Assembly: GCA_024680815.1 (NCBI GenBank)
Contig: JAILBQ010000004.1
Location: forward strand, 1-34,317
Length of the DNA: 34,317 bases
Reading direction: 5' to 3'
From: Lachnospiraceae bacterium
Lineage (GTDB): Bacteria > Bacillota > Clostridia > Lachnospirales > Lachnospiraceae
In this document: positions 1 to 6,521 of the stretch, one piece after another
Numbering within the stretch: the first letter of the stretch is position 1
How the letters are laid out: each line of letters opens with the position of its first letter
Notes under the pieces: model-generated
Seen by the model: the letters and a program-made list of their open reading frames with translations, nothing else
Database searches by the model: none
Told to the model about the DNA's origin: nothing
Made by a program: the position numbers and the translations under genes

Positions 1-57
1 AGCATGGACGTGACCTATGCCAAGACCAATTCCATGTTGTCATTGGCGGTTCAGTAA
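1..57 (+). CDS. C-terminal end of an upstream gene (partial)
   Basis: Frame 1 is open from the first base and ends in TAA at 55-57, giving 18 residues that finish in ...MLSLAVQ. The piece is too short to identify. Frame 3 is also open (to about 128), so the choice of frame is not certain; frame 1 is preferred because it stops just before a promoter and leaves room for the leader of the next gene. Confidence 0.4.
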   Translation, partial: SMDVTYAKTNSMLSLAVQ

Positions 58-65
58 GATATAAT
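37..65 (+). promoter_or_regulatory. Promoter for the small P-loop gene
   Basis: TTGTCA at 37-42 and TATAAT at 60-65 are separated by 17 bases, close to the sigma-A consensus. The predicted start near 72 would give a leader of about 70 nt before the ATG at 144. The -35 lies inside the end of the upstream partial gene. Confidence 0.6.
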
Positions 66-143
66 ATAAAAGAGTTGTGTGGCGAGCGGAGCAGTTTTCG
101 GATACACGGCCCTTATTTTCATTCATAACCCGGGAGGAAACAC

Positions 144-566
144 ATGATCAAACTGATTGTTGGCGAAAAGGGGAAGGGTAAGACAAAGGTTCTGCTGGAC
201 GCGGTGAACGAAGCGGCAAAGGAAGCCAAAGGAAATATTGTGTTCATCGACAAGGACAAGTCCCATATGTATGAGCTGAAAAACACTATCCGCCTTGTCT
301 GTATCACCGACTATTCCGTCAGATCCACCGACGGCTTCGAGGGCTTTATAAGCGGTCTTATTGCGGCCGATCATGATCTGGAAAAGATTTTCATTGACGG
401 TTTTTTAAAGATATCCTCTGCAGCGAATGCCGAAACAGCTGTAGAGCTTTTAAAAAAGCTTGATGAATTAAGCGACAGATTTGATGTGGAGGTAATTATC
501 AGCGTTTCGCTTTTAAAGGACGAGCTGCCTGACGACTTGAAGCAGCGTGTGATAGAAGCGCTTTAA
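144..566 (+). CDS. Small P-loop NTPase-like protein
   Basis: This 140-residue protein begins with a beta strand and a Walker A motif, GEKGKGKT at residues 7-14, which is a nucleotide-binding P-loop. A hydrophobic strand ending in Asp (KIFIDG, near residue 84) may serve as Walker B. No DNA-binding, membrane or kinase signature is visible, and it is much shorter than true PilT or AAA motor ATPases, so the PilT label that such proteins sometimes carry in databases should not be read as motility. A GGGAGG ribosome binding site lies about 7 bases before the ATG. The gene has its own promoter at 37-65 and a terminator at 584-615, so it is probably transcribed mostly alone, with some read-through into the HlyD-like gene. 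Its function is unknown. Confidence 0.7.
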   Translation: MIKLIVGEKGKGKTKVLLDAVNEAAKEAKGNIVFIDKDKSHMYELKNTIRLVCITDYSVRSTDGFEGFISGLIAADHDLEKIFIDGFLKISSAANAETAVELLKKLDELSDRFDVEVIISVSLLKDELPDDLKQRVIEAL

Positions 567-583
567 ATACTATGGAATCACCG

Positions 584-615
584 GCTGCCGCGCTTGACAC
601 GGCAGCTTCTTTTTT
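584..615 (+). terminator. Intrinsic terminator after the P-loop gene
   Basis: Stem GCTGCCG (584-590) pairs with CGGCAGC (600-606), followed by TTCTTTTTT at 607-615. It ends only 8 bases before the next start codon, so the ribosome binding site (GAAGG, 616-620) sits directly behind it. It could therefore attenuate expression of the HlyD-like gene. Confidence 0.8.
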
Positions 616-623
616 GAAGGTTT

Positions 624-2048
624 ATGGCAGAAAAAAAACGCAAACACAGGAAACATTCGGAGATACCGTCTGAGAACGTTACGCCCATGCGGCATCCGAT
701 CAATCTTAATATCGGTATCCTCCTTTTTCTGGCTCTTTTCATATATATAATTATAATGGTTGTTCTCTCCCTGAAGGCGAAACGGGTCATCGGCTATGAG
801 GTTCGCGAGGGGTCTTTAGCCGTCAACAATTCTTTTGAGGGAATCTGCTTACGCACTGAACATCTTTACCCTGCCGGAGCCAGCGGCTATATAAATTTTT
901 ACGCCAGGGAAAACGCCAGGGTGGCAAAGGGCGAGCTGGTCTACTCCGTCGACGGGAGCGGGCGTCTTTCCGGTATGATATCGGAGGGAGATTCCGTTAA
1001 CGGGGCGATCCTGTCAAACGAGGATCTTAAAGAGCTCAAAAACGAGGTCATTTCCTGGCACGCTTCTTATACGGATCGGGATTTTTCCGAGGTGTACGGC
1101 TTTAAAACCCAGATCGAGGGGACGGCATCCAAGCTTATCAATTCCAACGCCATGCGCACCATCAGCTCCCTTTCCGGCAATTCCGTCATCAATGACGCCG
1201 TGAAGCTGGGATATTCCGCCGACAGCGGCATTGTGGTCTATTCCTGGGACGGACTTGAGGATCTTACAGCCTCCGGAGTCAATGCCTCCCTGTTTGACAA
1301 AAGCCGTTACAAACAAAGACAGATCGCGGCAAACACCCTGGTCGGGGAAGATGAGCCTGCCTACAAGCTGATTACCGAAGAAAACTGGTCGGTGGTCATC
1401 CCTGTTGACGAAGAGCGGCTGGAGGAGTTCAGAAACCTTAAATATCTGAACGTGCGCTTCCTGAAAAACGGTTATACCTCCTGGGGGGCTGTTTCCGTTC
1501 TTGAAAATGATGACGGAAGCTACCTGAAGCTGGATTTCACCAACTCCATGATAACCTTTGCCGGAGAAAGGTTCTTAAATGTGGAGCTTCTGGCCGGGGA
1601 GACCACGGGCTTAAAGATCCCCAATTCCGCAATTGTCACAAAAGACTTTTTCATCGTTCCGGAGGATTTTCTTACCAGAGGAGCCGAGGGCCTGGACGGT
1701 GTCATGAAGCGCACCTATCTCGAGGACGGCGGAGAGAGCACTGAATTTATACGCACCAGCGTCTATTACAGGGATTCGCTCGGAGTCTATCTCGATAAGG
1801 AGGTCTTAAACGCCGGCGACATTCTCTTAAAACCGGATTCCTCCGAGACCTTTACGGTAGGAGAAACAAAGTCCTTAACCGGAGTATATGACATGAACTA
1901 CGGCTATGCCGACTTTACTCGTATAGATCCGTTGCTTTCCAATAAAGAATACACCATAGTATCCGCCAGCTCGAATTACGGCCTCAACGTATACGACCAT
2001 ATCGTCCTGGACGGAGAAAGCGTCAAAAATGAAGACTTTACACAGTAA
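624..2048 (+). CDS. HlyD-family membrane-fusion-like protein
   Basis: The 474-residue protein has a short basic cytoplasmic N-terminus (KKRKHRKH), one membrane segment at about residues 28-50 and a large outside domain. After the membrane segment a half-motif resembling a biotinyl-lipoyl/barrel-sandwich fold is seen (GYINFYARENARVAKGEL, then a VDGSG turn), as in HlyD and MacA periplasmic adaptors. A second barrel-like stretch in the C-terminal half includes a GLKIPNSAIV strand typical of this family. In Gram-positive bacteria such proteins may be adaptors of ABC exporters or stabilise envelope complexes, but no ABC transporter is adjacent here. The start is the ATG at 624, 3 bases after a GAAGG site that overlaps the preceding terminator. 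Family assignment is fairly secure; partner and substrate are unknown. Confidence 0.75.
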   Translation: MAEKKRKHRKHSEIPSENVTPMRHPINLNIGILLFLALFIYIIIMVVLSLKAKRVIGYEVREGSLAVNNSFEGICLRTEHLYPAGASGYINFYARENARVAKGELVYSVDGSGRLSGMISEGDSVNGAILSNEDLKELKNEVISWHASYTDRDFSEVYGFKTQIEGTASKLINSNAMRTISSLSGNSVINDAVKLGYSADSGIVVYSWDGLEDLTASGVNASLFDKSRYKQRQIAANTLVGEDEPAYKLITEENWSVVIPVDEERLEEFRNLKYLNVRFLKNGYTSWGAVSVLENDDGSYLKLDFTNSMITFAGERFLNVELLAGETTGLKIPNSAIVTKDFFIVPEDFLTRGAEGLDGVMKRTYLEDGGESTEFIRTSVYYRDSLGVYLDKEVLNAGDILLKPDSSETFTVGETKSLTGVYDMNYGYADFTRIDPLLSNKEYTIVSASSNYGLNVYDHIVLDGESVKNEDFTQ

Positions 2049-2053
2049 ACCTG

Positions 2054-2280
2054 AAAAAGTCAAACGGGCCTGCGACCATAGGTCGCAGGTTGTTTTGCGT
2101 AAAGAATTGTCGGGACAAATTTATTTGTCCACGCGATTCTTTACGCAAAATACAGGCAGCGCAGCTGCCAGTACCCGTTTGACCTTGGAAGGCAGAAAAA
2201 ACGAGTAAGAAGCGCGACAGCGCGGATTGCGAGTTTTACCAGCGTTGCGGGAGCAGCGCAGCTGCGCAGCAACGCGTTGC
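2054..2280 (+). repeat. Structured intergenic element, copy A (unnamed family)
   Basis: This fills most of the 266-base gap between the HlyD-like gene and yggS and has no coding potential. Block 1 is AAAAGTC (2055-2061) facing GACCTTGG (2181-2188), extended by AAACGGG (2062-2068) pairing with CCCGTTT (2174-2180). Inside are three hairpins: CCTGCGACC/GGTCGCAGG (2069-2077/2081-2089); a perfect 15-bp stem 2093-2107/2136-2150 with an inner stem GGACAAAT/ATTTGTCC (2113-2120/2123-2130); and GGCAGC/GCTGCC (2155-2160/2164-2169). Block 2 is GAGTAAGAAG (2203-2212), a GCGC hairpin, then GGATTGCGA (2224-2232). A GCGTTGC/GCAACGC stem (2242-2248/2269-2275) closes the element. Blocks 1 and 2 recur at 24262-24424 and block 1 at 28367-28415. 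Confidence 0.65.
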
Positions 2281-2314
2281 AAAATCACTATATATATCAC
2301 AGAAAGGGTTCCCC

Positions 2315-3007
2315 ATGATTAAGGAAAATCTTGAAACCGTCAGAAAAAACATAGCCGAAGCCTGTGAGCGCTCAGCCCGGAAGAGCGATGAGGTTACTCT
2401 TATCGCGGTAAGCAAAACCAAGCCTGTGGAACTGATAATGGAAGCTTATGAGGCCGGAGTCCGCGATTTCGGTGAAAACAAGGCCCAGGAGCTGGCGGCA
2501 AAATACGAGCAGCTGCCGAAGGATATCCGCTGGCATATGATAGGGCATCTGCAGCGCAACAAAGTCAAATACATTATAGATAAGACTGTGCTTATTCATT
2601 CCGTGGATTCCCTTGCTCTGGCGCAGGAGATAAGCAGACAGGCCGTGAAACATTCTCTTACGGCGAATATTCTGGTGGAAGTTAATATTGCGGATGAGGA
2701 GAGCAAGTTCGGAGTACCCGCCTCCGAAGCCGCCAAATTAGTTGACGAAATAATTAGTTTACAAAATATTTCCGTCCGCGGACTTATGTGTATCGCTCCG
2801 AATGTTACAGATTCTAAACAAAATAGAAAATTTTTCAAAAAATTATGTAAATTAGTTGTTGACATAAATAAAGTTTTGGTACATAATACACCTATGACAG
2901 TTTTGTCTATGGGGATGACGGGAGATTATCAGGTGGCCGTCGAGGAAGGTGCCACAATGGTAAGGGTCGGAACCGGAATATTCGGAGAGAGAGATTACAA
3001 TATTTAG
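2315..3007 (+). CDS. yggS: YggS-family pyridoxal-phosphate homeostasis protein
   Basis: At 230 residues this has the usual length of the YggS/PROSC family, a single-domain alanine-racemase-like TIM barrel that binds PLP without known catalysis and buffers free PLP in the cytoplasm. The PLP lysine is K34 in AVSKTKP. Other family marks are FGENKAQE, WHMIGHLQRNK, SMGMTGDYQVAVEEGATMVRVG and the terminal GTGIFGERDY. The start is the ATG at 2315, with AGAAAGGG at 2301-2308 upstream. In Firmicutes yggS commonly precedes sepF, as it does here (start 59 bases after the stop). Oddly, about 2740-2905 is much richer in A/T at third positions (TTA, AAA, AAT, ATA codons) than the rest of the gene, although the protein family features continue through it. 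Confidence 0.93.
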   Translation: MIKENLETVRKNIAEACERSARKSDEVTLIAVSKTKPVELIMEAYEAGVRDFGENKAQELAAKYEQLPKDIRWHMIGHLQRNKVKYIIDKTVLIHSVDSLALAQEISRQAVKHSLTANILVEVNIADEESKFGVPASEAAKLVDEIISLQNISVRGLMCIAPNVTDSKQNRKFFKKLCKLVVDINKVLVHNTPMTVLSMGMTGDYQVAVEEGATMVRVGTGIFGERDYNI

Positions 3008-3029
3008 CGCATACTTCTCCTGTATGCGC
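3007..3029 (+). other. Hairpin between yggS and sepF
   Basis: GCGCATAC (3007-3014) pairs perfectly with GTATGCGC (3022-3029) around a 7-base loop. It starts on the last base of the yggS stop codon. No T-run follows, so it is more likely an mRNA processing or stability element than a full terminator. Confidence 0.5.
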
Positions 3030-3065
3030 GGAGCGCTTTTAAGAGACGCGCAGGAGGATCTGAGG

Positions 3066-3584
3066 ATGGGATTTATTGACAAGCTTTTAAACTCTATGAA
3101 ACTCAATGACGATTATGATGATTATGATGACGATGAGTTTTATGATGACGATGACGAGGATACCGTAGAGTCCAGGAGAAAGTTCGGGCAGAAGGAAGAG
3201 CGCATCGAGGAAGAGGAAGCTCCGGCAAAATCCAAGATCATGTCCATGCGTCAGGTCAAGAAAAAGGCTCAGGGCGGAAATAATATGGAAGTCCGTATGA
3301 TGAAGCCCGTGTCCTTTGACGATTCAAGGAATGTGATGCGGGAGCTTTTAAGCGGCCGTACGGTTGTAATGAATCTGGAAGGCCTGAAGGTTGATGAGGC
3401 GCAGCGGATCTTTGACATAGTCTACGGCGCGGTGTTTGCTTTAAACGGCAGCATGCAGGATGTTTCACAATGTATCTACATTGCCGCACCGCATAATGTT
3501 TCACTGTCAGGCAATGAAAGAGAGAGCGAACCCGAGGAGCGCTACAGCGCCCCAAAAGCAAGAGCGGTGGGAAGCCGCTTCTAA
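3066..3584 (+). CDS. sepF: Cell division protein SepF
   Basis: SepF tethers FtsZ to the membrane and shapes the septum in Gram-positive bacteria. The start is set at the ATG at 3066, not an upstream in-frame start at 3024, because AGGAGG (3052-3057) sits 8 bases before it and the resulting N-terminus MGFIDKLLNSMKL is the expected amphipathic membrane-binding helix. An acidic linker rich in Asp/Tyr (about residues 15-35) and a Glu/Lys linker follow. The folded SepF domain runs from about residue 75 (VRMMKPVSFDDS), through TVVMNLEGLKVDEAQRIFDIVYGAVFALNG to the IYIAAPHNV strand. The length (172 residues) and domain order are normal. It lies directly after yggS, as in many Firmicutes division clusters. 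Confidence 0.93.
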   Translation: MGFIDKLLNSMKLNDDYDDYDDDEFYDDDDEDTVESRRKFGQKEERIEEEEAPAKSKIMSMRQVKKKAQGGNNMEVRMMKPVSFDDSRNVMRELLSGRTVVMNLEGLKVDEAQRIFDIVYGAVFALNGSMQDVSQCIYIAAPHNVSLSGNERESEPEERYSAPKARAVGSRF

Positions 3585-3642
3585 TCCGGTACCGAACTGT
3601 AAATGGCGGTATAGATTCCAGTATTCTTCATAAAATGCCGCG

Positions 3643-3694
3643 TTGATTTCGTATTTTTCATGTGTTAAGATTAGGCGATGCTCATGCATCGCCT
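3643..3694 (+). promoter_or_regulatory. Candidate promoter and 5' hairpin for aroB
   Basis: TTGATT (3643-3648) and TAAGAT (3666-3671) are 17 bases apart. Directly behind is a perfect hairpin, AGGCGATG (3673-3680) with CATCGCCT (3687-3694), followed by TCTCTGTTTT. The hairpin can be read as a weak terminator for sepF or as the 5' end of the aroB transcript. Confidence 0.4.
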
Positions 3695-3739
3695 TCTCTG
3701 TTTTCAGGGCTGATCCTTAAGAATATCCGGAGAGAACAG

Positions 3740-4831
3740 ATGTCTGAAAGGCTTCATATTAACAAAACCGAATCCGGAGATGCGTATGATATCGTTATTT
3801 CCGGAGATTATAATAAGCTGCCGGAGGAGATTTCCGCCCTTTCCACCTTTACCCGGCTCTGTATAGTTACCGACAGTAATGTTGGTCCTCTTTATGCCGG
3901 AAGGCTTCAGGAGATTCTGCGTCCCATCTGCGGGGAAATTTATATTTATACTTTTCCTGCAGGAGAGAAAAACAAGACACTCTCAGAAATAGAGGGCCTT
4001 TACTGCTTCCTTATGGAACATCGCTTTGACCGGAAGGATATTCTGATAGCTCTGGGAGGAGGTGTTGTCGGGGACATGACGGGGTTCGCGGCTGCCACGT
4101 ACTTAAGAGGCATACGCTTTGTACAGCTTCCGACAACCCTTCTTGCCGACACAGATTCTTCCATAGGGGGAAAAACCGGCGTAGACCTTCGTTCCTACAA
4201 AAATATGGTAGGGGCATTTTATATGCCGTCCCTTGTATACATTTCTCCCGGTGTTCTTTCCACTCTGCCTGATCGGGAGTTTTCCTCGGGAATGGCGGAG
4301 GTTGTAAAGCATGCCCTTATAAAAGACCGCCTTTATTTTGATTTTCTTTCCGGCAACAGGGATAAGATTACGGCTCTTAATCAAACCGTGCTGGAGGAAA
4401 TGATATTTAAAAGCTGCCGGATTAAGGCCCGGGTCGTGGAGGACGATCCGAAGGAGAGCGGAGAACGGGCGGTTTTAAATTTCGGACATACCCTGGGGCA
4501 TGCCGTTGAAAATTATATGAATTTCAGCCTGACCCACGGCGAGTGCGTTTCCCTGGGGATGGCTGCCGCCCTTGATATTTCCCGAAGCAGGAACTATATT
4601 TCCGAAGACGAGGTAAATGCCGCAAAAGACCTTCTTGCTGCTTTTTCTCTTCCGGTAAAGCTCGGCAGGAATACTGACACCGGAAAAATCCTGGAATTAA
4701 GCAAATCGGATAAAAAGATGGCCCGTAATAAACTCCGCTTCATTCTGTTGAAGGAAATCGGTCTGGCCGTGATAAAAACCGATGTCACGGATTCGGAGAT
4801 AGAGGATTCACTTAAAGGTATTCTTGAGTAA
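3740..4831 (+). CDS. aroB: 3-dehydroquinate synthase
   Basis: AroB converts DAHP to 3-dehydroquinate, step 2 of the shikimate pathway, using NAD and a divalent metal. The start chosen is the ATG at 3740 (363 residues), with GGAGAG at 3729-3734 in front, rather than an in-frame ATG at 3662 whose added N-terminus is encoded across the hairpin at 3673-3694. Family motifs in order are the NAD-binding GGGVVGDMTGFAAATYLRG, LPTTLLADTDSSIGGKTGVD, KNMVGAFYMPS, SSGMAEVVKHALI and LNFGHTLGHAVEN, which supply metal-binding Glu and His residues. It overlaps the upstream in-frame region of lspA and likely forms an operon with lspA and rluD. Confidence 0.95.
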   Translation: MSERLHINKTESGDAYDIVISGDYNKLPEEISALSTFTRLCIVTDSNVGPLYAGRLQEILRPICGEIYIYTFPAGEKNKTLSEIEGLYCFLMEHRFDRKDILIALGGGVVGDMTGFAAATYLRGIRFVQLPTTLLADTDSSIGGKTGVDLRSYKNMVGAFYMPSLVYISPGVLSTLPDREFSSGMAEVVKHALIKDRLYFDFLSGNRDKITALNQTVLEEMIFKSCRIKARVVEDDPKESGERAVLNFGHTLGHAVENYMNFSLTHGECVSLGMAAALDISRSRNYISEDEVNAAKDLLAAFSLPVKLGRNTDTGKILELSKSDKKMARNKLRFILLKEIGLAVIKTDVTDSEIEDSLKGILE

Positions 4832-4841
4832 GAGGTTAGTG

Positions 4842-5411
4842 ATGATTTCCAAAAAAAGAACCGTAGTATTTCTTATTATCGATATCTGTCTTATGTCCCT
4901 CCTCGTATGGCTGGATCAGTTTACAAAGACTGTTGTGAAAGCCTCTCTTCAGGGAAACGAGCCCTTAAGCCTGATAGGGGACTTCGTAACCTTCCGTTAT
5001 CTTGAAAATACCGGAGCGGCCTTTTCGATTCTTCAGAACCGGAGAATTTTTTTTCTGATTGTGGGAACGCTGTTCGTCGTGGTGATCATCTTTTTTCTTG
5101 TGCTTATCCCTCCCACGAAGAAATACCTTCCGCTGCGGGGGGGCCTGTGCTTCCTGGGTGCCGGAGCTGTGGGAAATATGATTGACCGCTTTTTTCTGCA
5201 TTATGTTGTGGATTTTATAAGCGTCGGAACCTTCCCGGTCTTTAATGTGGCGGATATTTATGTGACGGTTTCGACTGCCTTTCTGATAATTCTCGTGCTT
5301 TTTGTCTATAAGGATGATGATCTGGACTTTAAAAAGGCCCGCCATCCGAAACTCCATTCTTCAATGCTTCCCCCGGAGGAAAACCCGGACTCCGGGTCTG
5401 AAAAGTCATGA
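4842..5411 (+). CDS. lspA: Lipoprotein signal peptidase (signal peptidase II)
   Basis: LspA cleaves prolipoprotein signal peptides ahead of the lipid-modified cysteine in the cytoplasmic membrane. Four membrane segments can be drawn, with the conserved WLDQFTK, NTGAAFSIL, GNMIDRF and FNVADIYV motifs. The catalytic aspartates are D115 (NMIDR) and D138 (NVAD), counted from the ATG at 4842. That start has AAGAGG 7 bases upstream; an earlier in-frame TTG at 4824 and a GTG at 4839 are possible but less likely. The gene follows the aroB stop by 10 bases. The C-terminal tail after about residue 157 is unusually long and charged (about 30 residues), beyond the last membrane helix. Confidence 0.95.
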   Translation: MISKKRTVVFLIIDICLMSLLVWLDQFTKTVVKASLQGNEPLSLIGDFVTFRYLENTGAAFSILQNRRIFFLIVGTLFVVVIIFFLVLIPPTKKYLPLRGGLCFLGAGAVGNMIDRFFLHYVVDFISVGTFPVFNVADIYVTVSTAFLIILVLFVYKDDDLDFKKARHPKLHSSMLPPEENPDSGSEKS

Positions 5412-6331
5412 CCGGAGAATACTCTTTCTCTGTTCCGGAGGAATCGGACGGACTGCGGCTTGACGTATATCTTTCCGAAGAGCTGTCCGAAATTTCCCGT
5501 TCCTATATCTCAAAGGTGATCCGCTCCGGCGGCGTTTTTTTGCGGGACAGGGCCGGAAAGGCCTCTGACAGGGTGCGTTCCGGCGATTCCGTGCGCTTAA
5601 GCCTGCCCGAAAACTCTGTTCCGGAGGTCGAAGCCGAAAATATTCCTCTGGATATTCTCTATGAGGACGAGGATGTTATCGTCGTAAACAAGCCGAAGGG
5701 TATGGTGGTGCACCCGGCTCCCGGGCACTACACGGGGACTCTTGTCAACGCCCTTCTCTGGCATTGTCATGATTTAAGCGGCATAGGCGGAGTTTCCCGC
5801 CCCGGTATCGTTCACCGGATAGACCGGGATACCACCGGATCCCTTCTGGTCTGCAAAAATGATTATTCCCACCGGAAAATATCGGAGGCTCTGAGGGAAC
5901 ATTCCCTTACCCGGCTGTATGAAACAGTGGTTTACGGGGGCTTTTCCGAGGAGGAAGGGGTTATAGATGCCCCGATCGGAAGGCATATACGGGACCGAAA
6001 GCGTTTCGCGGTGTCAGCCGACGGCCGGAGGGCAGTTACCCGCTACAGGGTTATAGAGCACATGGGAAATTATACCCGTCTGGAATGCCGCCTGGAAACC
6101 GGCCGCACTCATCAGATACGTGTTCACATGGCTCATATAGGACACCCTGTAGTAGGAGATGAGTTGTATTCAAAAGCGTCTTTTCCTGTGCGTACCGACG
6201 GGCAGGTGCTCCATGCCAGAACCCTTGGATTCTGCCAGCCCCATACCGGGGAATATATAGAAATCGAAGCTCCGCTTCCGGAATATTTCCGAAAAGTTGT
6301 GGAGTACATTCTGAGCAGACACAAAATATAG
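5408..6331 (+). CDS. rluD: RluA/RluD-family 23S rRNA pseudouridine synthase
   Basis: This 307-residue enzyme has an N-terminal S4 RNA-binding domain (about residues 14-75, RLDVYLSEEL...RSYISKVIRSGGV) and a pseudouridine synthase domain. The catalytic motif HRIDRDTTG places the nucleophilic Asp at residue 139. Other family marks are VVNKPKGMVVHPAPGH, RLYETVVYG, TRYRVIEHMG, TGRTHQIRVHMAHIGHPVVGDELY. Homologues modify large-subunit rRNA uridines; the exact site cannot be read from sequence. The ATG overlaps the lspA stop by 4 bases (ATGA), indicating translational coupling, and lspA-rluD is a common pairing in Firmicutes. No classic terminator follows, only an A-run then AT-rich DNA. Confidence 0.92.
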   Translation: MTGEYSFSVPEESDGLRLDVYLSEELSEISRSYISKVIRSGGVFLRDRAGKASDRVRSGDSVRLSLPENSVPEVEAENIPLDILYEDEDVIVVNKPKGMVVHPAPGHYTGTLVNALLWHCHDLSGIGGVSRPGIVHRIDRDTTGSLLVCKNDYSHRKISEALREHSLTRLYETVVYGGFSEEEGVIDAPIGRHIRDRKRFAVSADGRRAVTRYRVIEHMGNYTRLECRLETGRTHQIRVHMAHIGHPVVGDELYSKASFPVRTDGQVLHARTLGFCQPHTGEYIEIEAPLPEYFRKVVEYILSRHKI

Positions 6332-6403
6332 TAAAAAAAAATTTTCATACACTTTATGTCACCTCTTTATTTTTTCTCCTTTGTAAAATACGACACATAA
6401 TTT

Positions 6404-6474
6404 TCACGTTAAATTTTTATGCAAACGTGATAGAAAATATGTTCGATTGTATCTGCGGAAATATAGATTATAAT
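6404..6474 (+). promoter_or_regulatory. Promoter with upstream inverted repeat for the Ala-rich gene
   Basis: A perfect -10 TATAAT lies at 6469-6474 with TTGTAT at 6447-6452, a 16-base spacer. Just upstream, TCACGTT (6404-6410) and AACGTGA (6424-6430) form an inverted repeat with a 13-base spacer, a possible operator. The surrounding 140 bases are strongly AT-rich. The transcript start would be near 6481, giving a leader of about 40 nt. Confidence 0.55.
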
Positions 6475-6521
6475 TGAGTTACACTTTATTTTCCAATAAG
6501 AGTAATAGGAGGTGTGGAGAA

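Noticed and set aside
144-566. Naming the small P-loop protein PilT
   Set aside because: Only a Walker A motif is present; the protein lacks the size and motifs of the PilT motor ATPase and no pilus genes are nearby.
624-2048. HlyD-like protein as the exporter subunit for the double-glycine-leader peptide
   Set aside because: The genes are 13 kb apart with unrelated operons between them and no ABC or C39-peptidase gene is present, so no link can be claimed.
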